DNA from: Chrysomallon squamiferum
Taxonomy: Eukaryota; Mollusca; Gastropoda; Neomphalida; Peltospiridae
NCBI GenBank assembly: GCA_012295275.1
Contig: CM022670.1
Span: 31,184,438-31,248,437, forward strand
Direction: 5' to 3'
Length of the DNA stretch: 64,000 bases
This document shows positions 51,721-64,000 of this stretch, piece by piece. The position numbers and the translations under genes are program-made. Each line of letters opens with the position of its first letter. Position 1 is the first letter of the stretch. The notes beneath the pieces are model-generated. The model ran no database searches, was not told the DNA's origin, and worked only from the letters and a program-made list of their open reading frames with translations.

Positions 51721-51957
51721 TGCAAATATGTGTGTTATGGTGGATAGGTTAGTGTGGGTTGTCTCTATTCGTGTTTCTGTGATTGCATTTGTATATATCA
51801 GAAATACTTATAAATGCCATAGTATTTTTTTTCTTTCTTTGTTGTTGTTGTTTGTTTTGTTTTTTTTTTTTTTTTTTGCTCATTGATAGTCTTGGCTAAG
51901 ATATAATATCTCCTATTTACTTCTAATCCTGTAAGGTTTTAACCCTTCTTCTTTCTC

Positions 51958-52048
51958 TTCTCTCTCTCTCTCTCTTTTCCTCTCTCTCTCTCTCTTTGTG
52001 TGTGTGTTTGTGTGTGTATGTGTGTGTGTGTGTGTATATATATATATA
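51958..52048. repeat. (CT)n, (GT)n and (TA)n microsatellites
   Basis: CT units (51958-51995, interrupted by TTTTCC), GT units (51996-52035) and a short TA tract, all within copy B of the dispersed repeat. Confidence 0.9.
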
Positions 52049-52150
52049 ATGAGAAACAGACAGACGTCTACCTATCTGTTATCATCTGTTATCATCTGTT
52101 TATCTATCCATGGGTCAACATAGCATTTATATTTTTATGCTCACTGAAAA

Positions 52151-52586
52151 ATAATATTTTATAAATACTCAACGACGATACCCACCCACATATTTCCTAA
52201 ATATAAATAAAATACGAGAAAGAAAGCTGATTCAGTCTTGAAATGTCGTTTCCATACCAACAATTATTTGTTTATACTGATTAACTCACCTTGTCTTTGT
52301 TATTTCAATTCAAATATCTTAATCTTTGATTTACAGGACAACAGAAATGGGTCATCATAATTTGTTTTTTTTTCTTTCACTTGCTATTTTCTGATTTGGG
52401 GGATTCTTACGGTTTTACAAAGCTTTGATAAATGACACGATTTTCGATTGAATGTGAGCTTAATATGCTGATATTTAGTAACAATGACGTAAATAATATA
52501 AAAATTAGTGACAGCTGTTCTGGACAGATCAAAATTAATTACAGACGTTACTGAATCAAAGTCAAACCTTTTTTTTCTTCTTTCTC

Positions 52587-52656
<70 letters not shown>

Positions 52657-53791
52657 TGGAGATCTTTTTATTACTGTTCTTGTTCTTGTTTTTCATGGAA
52701 GAACATAATGTATTAAAGGATCCAAATAGTTTTCGTTTTTAGAAAACACATAAGCTGTTAACAAAAATGTTTTGTAATGTTTTTGTATTCTTATTTTGAG
52801 TATCGTGGATTCTATTTGGAACTATATTTCTTTACTGTTATTATTATTTTAAATTTCATTTTATTTATTTAATGTTATTTCTGAATCTCTATATTTAAAT
52901 TATGTTTTATATGTTGGTCGATTCGAGAGGCACAAATATTTTATCCACTTATTTCATCTTTTCCATTCTATTCCAAATAAATGATATAAAAATAAAATAA
53001 TATTTGCTAAATAAATATAAGGAATCACAAGGTTTTTAAAATTAGTTTTTTCTGTTATTTCTTTCTATTTTTCTTCAGAATGATGATATCATAGTTATTT
53101 TATAGATATCATAATTATTGGTTAGTTAATTATTATTGTCATTTCCTTGTAATTAATGTACTTTTCCCATTATTTTTCTATTTCTGATACTAGATAAGGG
53201 AGTGAAAAAAAGTCGAAAAAGTAATAAACCTCATTTAACCTTTCGTCAGTTTCAAATAAATGTTCTTAAGATTATCATAAAATTAAAATTAGAATTTAGT
53301 TAAGTTTATTCATGATAAATAGACGTAATTTTTTTCCGTCCTGGAATCTGAAACACGTAATTTAGTTACTTCAGCAGGAAGAAATTCTCCGAATTTCTAA
53401 TAAAGTTCTTTTTACTTATTCAAAATAGTGCTATACCAATAACAGCAGTGCCATCGTTCGACAAAACTAATCGATTTTATCTTTACATTGTACTTCTGCG
53501 GAACGTTACAAGTTTCCAGTCTTTCCTGGGTCGCAATATGAACTTCCGTTGACACAGAAAAGGAAGTAGCAAAGAATGCTTGTACAGGGGTTTTAAGATT
53601 ACCTTCGATTTTTGAGAGAGTCAGCTATTAGGACGTGACTGCCTGTATTTTTTAAGCCGGGTTAACAATGCAAGCCAAAACTAATTTCTATATATAACTA
53701 CACGACTCAACTGGATGTGTTAAGCAACGACGAAAGAGTTTAAAAACCTTTGATATTTCTTTACATACATTGGCTGTAATGTGAACTAGAG
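52151..53791. other. Non-coding stretch
   Basis: Apart from the GT tract, nothing recognisable. The last 300 bp before the inverted-repeat element are repeat-free and less AT-rich. Confidence 0.5.
52589..52655. repeat. (GT)n microsatellite
   Basis: About 32 GT units with one TTT near the end. Confidence 0.97.
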
Positions 53792-54410
53792 GACGTCGTC
53801 TGTTGGTGCTCGCACACGTGACATTTACAACGGAGTGCGCTTCAAAATGAGCGGAGAAGGTGATTATATTCTGCAATTGTGGCCTTAAATCAATAAATCT
53901 TGAAAAAATATTGTCACCTACTTCAAGTTCAATCTATTGTTGTCTTACCGCATTTTTCAAAAATCTAATTGTTTTATTATATTTAAAGAACTGTCTGCAA
54001 ACCCCAGTGTTACATTATTCAGTTTACTTATTAAGGCATTTAATATTAAATACAAATTTGTATGTACATATTAATGAGAATAATTAGTATACATGTTTGT
54101 AAACGTTTGTGTTTGTCAATTACGTAATCTTTATGATAACAATCCAAAAAGATATGTTCCATCTCAGTGTATGTGGTGTACGGAGTGTTACTGACTTCGT
54201 GTATGTTGGTGTACGGATTGTTGCTGATCAATATATTGTATTTTGAGAACATACCATAAACGTAACTGAATTAATCGACTGGTTTGATGCAATTTACATA
54301 AAGGGCCACTATGACTATCTCGTGTTTATAAGACGTTAAATAATGGTTGTATTTTTTCTTTTCTTTTCTGACTTTAAAATGTACAATGTACCATTGTTAT
54401 TATTGCATAG

Positions 54411-55261
54411 AGAAACACGATGCCTTCCACGATATTTTGAAGCACACTAATCAGAAGCATTGTATTAAACAGTATCAATAAGGAAACAACATCTGTGTGA
54501 AATATCCAGCATATGAAAGCATTCACTTCCCCAAAATCAAAGAAAAGACACCGCAGTCACCTTTAGATACTAACCCTGTTAAACGTCGTAAAACTGATGC
54601 AGAACCCTGTAACTCCACATCAGTTACCCGGAGAACAAGACAACAACAAATCAAACACAAATCAATAAAACACATGCATATATTCAGACTGATCAACTAA
54701 GTGTATGTGTCGACAATAAACTTCTTGCTGAGGAGGAGATAGAATCTTTAAAACAAATATGTGCATATATAACCACATACCTGTCAGAAGTTAGCAAGTC
54801 AGGACATTTAAAAGAAAGGAATTGCATTATTCGATTGATAGGTCAGTCTTGTTTTCCCACGAATAATCTTGCATATCTGCTGTTTCTGGATGTTATTAGG
54901 TGGTTTTCCCAAGAGAACACATGTGCAATGAGGTACTGCCAGAAAGTTAAACTATTTTGATCAATCTGCAAGAGCGGAAAGAAAACCCCAAAGAACGCGT
55001 TCATCAATTACACCATTGTTACAGCCAGCTAGAAGAATATTTGGAGTGAGGTCTGAACGACATCATTTTAACGAAGATTCCGTCACATATTACAGAAGGA
55101 ATAGATCTGTTGTAGATGAGATACTAATTATCCCCATCATGAAATCGTCTTTGAACATTTATTGTGTTTTAAGACTAACAAATATTGTCATATATCTCAG
55201 ACAAGATAGAAATAGCTCTAAACGAGTTTTATTAAAAAGCTGTACAAGTTGTTTCTTTTAA
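54411..55261 (+). pseudogene. Broken coding-like segment, possibly a transposase relic
   Basis: Three overlapping stretches read like protein but in changing frames. 54411-54700 (frame with KHDAFHDILKHTNQKHC, an in-frame TAA at 54479, then YESIHFPKIKEKT and a basic PVKRRKTD). 54613-54957 in the next frame (LLAEEEIESLKQICAYI and IRLIGQSCFPTNNLAYLLF) ending in TGA. 54932-55258 back in the first frame (RIFGVRSERHHF, SVTYYRRNRSVVDEI) to TAA at 55259. Such frame switching between non-repetitive, mixed-composition peptides is what a decayed gene looks like. A possible acceptor (TTATTGCATAG) precedes 54411. The position between inverted repeats suggests a transposon protein, but no DDE or other catalytic motif is visible. 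Confidence 0.45.
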
Positions 55262-55587
55262 GTAAAAGGGAAGAAGACTGAGATTTAGCAAGATGACAAC
55301 ACCATTTATGTATGCAAAAAAAATATATATATATAATAATAATAATTAATAAATAAATGAAACATTATGACCTGAAAGACATATTTATTTCTCAAAGCTA
55401 AAACGTTACACCCGTTTATTTTGACATGGCTGGACATATTTTTTTATGTTTTGAAATTACAGATCACCATTTGAATTTCCGACCACATTCTTTTAACAGC
55501 CTTTTTGAACGCCACACACTTTTGCAAAAGGGGTCTTGGCACGTAAATATCTTGTTTCCAGTGCACTGTTTAACATGTCTTGCCAAA

Positions 55588-55853
55588 TTATAAATTTAAT
55601 TCAAAGACTTGTCGTACTTTGCTTACGTAGGGCTGCAGTGGTATATGAGTTGACACCTGGAACAAGTCACGCCAATGATATCCTTTGTTGCAAATAATTT
55701 TGTTGCACCTATTTATACCACATTCTTCACAAACGAAGCTGTGGGCACTAACTCTATGACTTCTCATTTGTTCCGCTGTCTCAAACGTTTGGGAACAGCA
55801 ACAGTATATCAGTTCCTGGCCATGTGTTTCAGTCGCTAATATATCCATATCAT
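55588..55853 (-). CDS. Small Cys/His-rich (zinc-finger-like) exon, unassigned
   Basis: The exon follows an acceptor-like TTTTATATTACAG and, from the first ATG in frame at 55848, encodes 86 residues to a TAG/TAA-type stop at 55588. It contains YCCCSQTFETAEQMRSHRVS then AH, resembling a C2H2 zinc finger (Cys 18, His 31, His 36) with imperfect Cys spacing. A second cluster follows (Cys 40, Cys 43, Cys 48, Cys 53, His 58). AATAAA-type signals occur on this strand about 170-200 bp downstream (plus-strand TTTATT near 55386 and 55415). Any upstream exon would lie toward the right inverted repeat. It may be the second gene of the candidate transposon or a leftover host exon. Short length and isolation keep the confidence low. 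Confidence 0.4.
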
Positions 55854-56186
55854 CTGTAATATAAAATTAAACTTTGTTACTATGTGAATGAAGCCTACTT
55901 AGAATCAGACAAGTCTGTATAAAATTTAAATAAAATTAATTATAAAATTTTAGTTGGCATTTATTGGACTGAACATCTGTTTGCATATAATTATATAATG
56001 TAACGTCGTTTTACAAAAGTAAGCTTACTCTAAACTGATATAGCACCAGAAAAGTAAAACATTGATAAACAACACTCTGTACAAAGCAATATTTGAGAAG
56101 TCAATTAATTTCAAACTTAAAATAAGAAAAGACTTCACCTACTGTTGCTGTAAATGTCACGTGATCGATCACCAACAGTCGACGTT

Positions 56187-56919
56187 ATACACAGTGATCC
56201 ATTAATTTTGTCTTGCAGGGGTTAGGGTTAGTTCATCACCATTACTGAATTTGACTGGCAACAAAACTAAAACTCTGATAAGATCTGTAAATTAAATTTA
56301 TGTAGCTGCAACTCTGTTTTATTATTATTATTGTTGTTGTTGTTGTTATATTATTAAATCTGTCCTTCTTACTGTTGATGATGACGGCGGTGATAATTTT
56401 GTGGCGATATATGTAGCATATAGTTAACCACAGTATTGAATATTATACATTATTTGTATTTGTTTTCAGCAAATTAATATTTATTACTTGATTCTTAATT
56501 AAATTTAATGAACATAAATTATAAGGTAGACATATTTGTGAAAGGAAAGTGTGAAATAAATTAAAATAAATTATTCGATGGTCTAATGACATTGTGTGAA
56601 GAATTCTAGCCTTCCTTTATTATATTTTTAATATTACTATATATTTTTACTGCATAAAAAAAGTGTATCTGCGTCCAGCAACTTTCCTTCGAACGGAGAT
56701 CTGACAAGTACAGACACTTTAAGACTTCATGACAAATGTTACTGAAAGCAAATGTAATAAGTGATCGAGTAAAAAAGAAAAAACAAAGTAAAACAGAGTT
56801 CATAAATGTCAGCTTTGGAGACATGATTCTGATTGCAAAACAGAGAAATAACCCCGTTCAGCTGCATGCTCTTTGTTACCGTTGATAGCCCTTCTTGTTA
56901 TGTTACTGAAAGTGACTCG

Positions 56920-56924
<5 letters not shown>
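56187..56924. other. Non-coding stretch
   Basis: A (TTAGGG)2-like sequence at 56218-56231, ATT/GTT triplets at 56321-56347, otherwise AT-rich. A 72-codon minus frame at 56606-56824 has no domain. Confidence 0.5.
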
Positions 56925-61410
<4,486 letters not shown>

Positions 61411-61414
61411 ATCA

Positions 61415-61420
61415 TTTATT
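61415..61420 (-). promoter_or_regulatory. Candidate poly(A) signal of the intronless GPCR
   Basis: AATAAA on the minus strand (TTTATT on plus) about 116 bp after the stop codon. T/A-rich sequence with further TTTATT motifs follows at 61320-61340, so the exact site is uncertain. Confidence 0.4.
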
Positions 61421-61535
61421 AGTGATCGCTTTAACATTAATCGTTTTAATGTTTTAAATAGAGATACTTTTACTCTGTTGTTAAGAAATTAACATTCTGG
61501 CATGTTCTTATTTTCATTTGAACAAGGATCACATT

Positions 61536-62654
61536 TCACATCTGACTTCGACTATAGGTTAACTTAAAATCTGACGGAGCAGACGAATCGACAAGTCTTG
61601 AAGTCAATGTATATGAATTGTTTTCTTCGGTTTTCGGTTTAGGACAGAACATACCTAAGCAAATGTTTCGGAATTTCCCTCCAAAAACACAGTAGTATAT
61701 GCAGTTCATGCTAGAATTCACCACAGCCACAAAATCTCCGACGTATCCGAAAACAATGCAATATAAAGAACATTTGGATTCCCAGTTGAGAAAAGCAAAC
61801 AGAAGAAGGTCGAGAGCGTCTAAGAAAGTTGAAACAAGAGACGTCGTCGTGATAGCAATTATCACGATTGTCAGTCGGGTGTCAGAATTTTTCGATTGAT
61901 CGTGAATATTTTGAGTTCGCCTGAAAAATGTATGTTCTTTTACTATTCGCACAATTAGAATATTGAATATGAACATGGCAGTCATCGGTATCAAGAAACG
62001 AAATATGAATCCTAGGTAACCAATGTAAGCGATTTCGTAAAATGTTGATTTATAAAACGGCTTCTTGTTCGGCGTGAAGTACGTGGCGTGCCGAACCCAG
62101 GTCATACTGAGATGCTTGTTGAAATAAAAGTTGGGATGAAACACAACCCACTGAGGAATGTTAAAGACGATGCACCAAGCGCCCAGCAGTGCCATGATAA
62201 TGACCAGGCGACGCTGACTCATCAAACTCCTTGCTGCCATGGGTTTTGCTACAGAAACGTAACGCTGAATGGTGATTAACGACGTCAGATAGGTCTCTGC
62301 CATATAAACAGTCATAAATACGGGGTAGGTCACATCCTTTAGCTCTGACAGTGCCTCTTTTGCTACGACTCCTACACGAAGATCTTCTGCTAAACGAAAA
62401 CTGTTTAGAAATAACAGAACAATGTCCAGGTATGCCAAGCAGACCAACAACTTTGTTCCCAAGCATCTCATAGATTTCTTTCTAAGTACAGCGACGGCTA
62501 TGATATTTGCAATAATTCCAAGAAGAATGAAAGATAAACCAACAATTCCGAACCCGGAAGCTATATTTTCTTCTGTTTTCATTTTTTCGTCAGAGGATTC
62601 ATTATCTGGTGTAACGAAAGTGTTGTTGCATGTATCAGATGTATTTAGAGACAT
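61536..62654 (-). CDS. Intronless class A GPCR, FMRFamide-receptor-like, atypical
   Basis: A single exon of 372 codons from ATG (62654) to TGA (61536). The N-terminus has three N-glycosylation sequons (Asn 4, 10 and 18) and no signal peptide. Seven membrane segments lie at about residues 33-57, 66-88, 108-131, 148-170, 205-235, 260-288 and 296-322, with helix 8 (GGKFRN) after them. Conserved anchors present are Asn 50 in TM1 (GIIAN), Asp 77 in TM2 (LAYLD), Trp 160 in TM4 and Pro 223 in TM5. The DRY motif is QRY (130-132). TM6 lacks CWxP, TM7 has NCIYY in place of NPxxY, and neither TM3 nor ECL2 has the usual disulfide cysteine. The overall pattern (short third loop, ..RYVSVAKP after TM3, Cys-rich helix 8 end) resembles invertebrate FMRFamide/neuropeptide receptors. 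Function as a plasma-membrane peptide receptor is inference; the ligand is unknown. Confidence 0.92.
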   Translation of the reverse strand: MSLNTSDTCNNTFVTPDNESSDEKMKTEENIASGFGIVGLSFILLGIIANIIAVAVLRKKSMRCLGTKLLVCLAYLDIVLLFLNSFRLAEDLRVGVVAKEALSELKDVTYPVFMTVYMAETYLTSLITIQRYVSVAKPMAARSLMSQRRLVIIMALLGAWCIVFNIPQWVVFHPNFYFNKHLSMTWVRHATYFTPNKKPFYKSTFYEIAYIGYLGFIFRFLIPMTAMFIFNILIVRIVKEHTFFRRTQNIHDQSKNSDTRLTIVIIAITTTSLVSTFLDALDLLLFAFLNWESKCSLYCIVFGYVGDFVAVVNSSMNCIYYCVFGGKFRNICLGMFCPKPKTEENNSYTLTSRLVDSSAPSDFKLTYSRSQM

Positions 62655-62970
62655 GTTTGAATAACAAACGATTTCGGTTTTGATATTCCCAAAGAATTTA
62701 TGGAATGCAGCACGAACGCATTCAAAATAAATCAGTTCTGTCTTAAAAGTCTACTTGTGTCTGAAATATAGTGGCAACAGAATTAAAAATATTTAGCAAT
62801 GACAACATTTTTTATAAACAAGACAATCACACCCCAAAAGTAATTAACAGTATCATAACGATTATGTATTGATAAACTTATTTTTGATTCGAACAACAGT
62901 AACTAAATAAAGATTTTAACGAATTAAAAGATCTGTAACAATATGTTGCCATATTTCTGTTGTCATATTT
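62655..62970 (-). promoter_or_regulatory. 5' flank of the intronless GPCR
   Basis: AT-rich DNA immediately upstream of the start codon. No clear TATA box or initiator could be singled out. A 5' non-coding exon farther upstream cannot be excluded. Confidence 0.2.
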
Positions 62971-63800
62971 CAGAAATTATTTGTAAATATATAAGCAACG
63001 TTATCAGCGATAGAATTTACTTAATTCCTCAAAAGTGAACGTATAGCAATCATGGGTTGTAATGATCCAGCTTAGAAGAATAATATAATTAATTATAGAA
63101 ACCTGTAGCCTATGCTAAACATATTCGATACATTACTCATAAACGGCATTAAAGATTGTTCGTCAGTAAATTATTTGTAAAAAGGGACTTTTTAAAAATA
63201 ATTATACTGTTACAAGTTTACTACTACGTAATATACACATATTTAGATCATGGTAATAAAAACATTTTTTGAAAACAGTATTTATAAATAATGTTATCGT
63301 AGATTACGTTTGCTAATGTATGCATTTTATTTATAACATTCGATAGATTATTTATAAATATTGTTACATTAGATACATTTTAATGATTCGTATTTTGTTA
63401 TTACTTAGATTATACTATTCGACAAATTATTTGTAAAAAGGTTTTATAAATTGTATTGTCATAGATAAATTATAGATACATAATGTACAATTACTTAGGT
63501 TATGGGATTGGAATAATTATTTGTAAATTATATTTATACTAAATAAAAAACATAAATTTGACTTATAAATAATGTTCAGTTACTTTACTTAATAGATATT
63601 AAATTTTTTAAAGATATTTATAAATCGATAAATTTTACAAATATATAGCGTACGCTTCTTTAGTTTATAGTATTTCATAAATTATAATATATGGAACAGT
63701 AGAAACAGTATTTATACATTTTGTTACAATAGATACAGCTTACTTATACACAATGAAAAAAATTAAATAATTTATGGCAGTCAACAGATTACTTATAAAC
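62970..63800. repeat. Degenerate tandem repeat, ~80-90-bp unit, about 8 copies
   Basis: The motif GATAAATTATTTGTAAAAAG / ATTTATAAATATTGTTACAT / TAGATACAT recurs with many changes: AAATTATTTGTAAAT near 62975, AAATTATTTGTAAAAAGG near 63170 and 63425, CAGTATTTATAAATAATGTTA near 63280, GATTATTTATAAATATTGTTA near 63345, AATTATTTGTAAATT near 63515, CAGTATTTATACATTTTGTTA near 63707. The array is very AT-rich and lies 5' of the intronless GPCR. Confidence 0.6.
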
Positions 63801-64000
63801 GGAAACTTACCACAGCTAAATTCACTAGCTCGTCAGTTACCTCAAAATAAATAACTAGCAAAATTTCACTGTAGATAGCTAGACAAAACACATATCTCCA
63901 TGTTACTCACATCTCGCTGTTCAGATGTTGTTGCAGTAGCGAACAGCATAATCTGTTACTCTGGTTTGTCCATTGTCCAAAAGCCAGTAGTATGTTATAA
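63801..64000. other. Unassigned end of window
   Basis: Nothing recognisable. The repeat-like motif fades after 63800 and the sequence becomes less AT-rich. Confidence 0.5.

Larger units (their letters stand above)
50961..52150 (+). repeat. Dispersed repeat, copy B
   Basis: Same order of landmarks as copy A at 6046-6848: TCCAGTAAC, TATGTTCTCAATAGATCGTT, ATT run with CCACCCACAT, CATTTGAGGTGATTACTT, TTATGTCGGTACTGAA, GAAGCAGACGTGACAAGTAA, ACTGTACAATTATAGCGTAA, and a final ACAGACAGAC/TATCTATCC and TCACTGAA cluster. It is about 390 bp longer, mainly because a CATA tract (51598-51720), a T-rich segment and CT/GT/TA tracts (51958-52048) stand where copy A has CT/AG only. No frame is conserved. Confidence 0.85.
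53792..56186. mobile_element. Candidate DNA transposon bounded by 38-bp inverted repeats
   Basis: The left repeat 53792-53829 (GACGTCGTCTGTTGGTGCTC then GCACACGTGACATTTACA) and the right repeat 56149-56186, read inward on the other strand (AACGTCGACTGTTGGTGATC then GATCACGTGACATTTACA), match at 32 of 38 positions. Between them are two convergent coding-like segments: a broken one on plus (54411-55261) and a small cysteine- and histidine-rich one on minus (55588-55853). Just inside each repeat is a donor-like site (GAAG|GTGATT at 53855-53864 on plus; GTAG|GTGAAG about 56137 on minus), which would let the repeats serve as the two promoters. No target-site duplication was found and the superfamily is not identified. 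The whole unit is about 2.4 kb. Confidence 0.5.

Noticed and set aside
61699-62664. Plus-strand and second minus frames over the intronless GPCR
   Set aside because: Shadow frames of the 372-codon receptor, which alone shows seven membrane segments.

Overview
The window is AT-rich animal nuclear DNA that is gene-poor and full of simple repeats. It holds long CT/GA, GT/CA, TA, ATT/AGT and GATA/CATA tracts, large minisatellites, degenerate transposons, spliced exons with GT..AG introns, and two rhodopsin-class (class A) G-protein-coupled receptors. No bacterial signals were seen. The repeat texture, exons separated by long introns and an invertebrate peptide-type GPCR fit a mollusc, and most likely a cephalopod such as an octopus; that assignment is inference, not something the sequence proves.

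Genes. (1) A peptide-type GPCR lies on the + strand: an exon 15431-16134 carries TM3 to helix 8, and a last exon 17077-17406 carries the C-terminal tail, joined by a 942-bp phase-0 intron. Exons for the N-terminus, TM1 and TM2 are not visible and probably lie 5' of the window. (2) A complete intronless GPCR of 372 residues lies on the - strand at 61536-62654. It is FMRFamide-receptor-like in general character but lacks several class A hallmarks. The two genes face each other about 44 kb apart and show no sign of acting together beyond being neuropeptide-type receptors.

Layout. 1-15430 is intergenic or intronic DNA with microsatellites, a 717-bp Tigger/pogo-derived element (4038-4754), a dispersed-repeat copy (6046-6848), a degenerate minisatellite (7840-8290) and a compact GC-rich block with several predicted hairpins before a T28 run (9930-10076). 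15431-17990 is the first GPCR with its 3' UTR, a 150-bp part of which recurs at 22639-22788. 18000-34278 is repeat-rich non-coding DNA with triplet arrays, a perfect 30-bp-arm palindrome (23212-23280), two short-period degenerate minisatellites and a hAT-like transposon end (32617-32864). 34279-36806 is a 2.5-kb minisatellite of about 48 units of ~53 bp with local higher-order repeats. 36807-53791 is again non-coding, with the second copy of the dispersed repeat (50961-52150). 53792-56186 looks like a decayed 2.4-kb DNA transposon bounded by 38-bp inverted repeats and carrying two convergent coding-like segments. 56187-64000 holds paired CT and GA tracts, the intronless GPCR and a degenerate ~85-bp repeat upstream of it.

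Limits: everything was read by eye. Repeat boundaries and copy numbers are approximate, family names for the GPCRs and transposons come from motif recognition, and no homology search was run.
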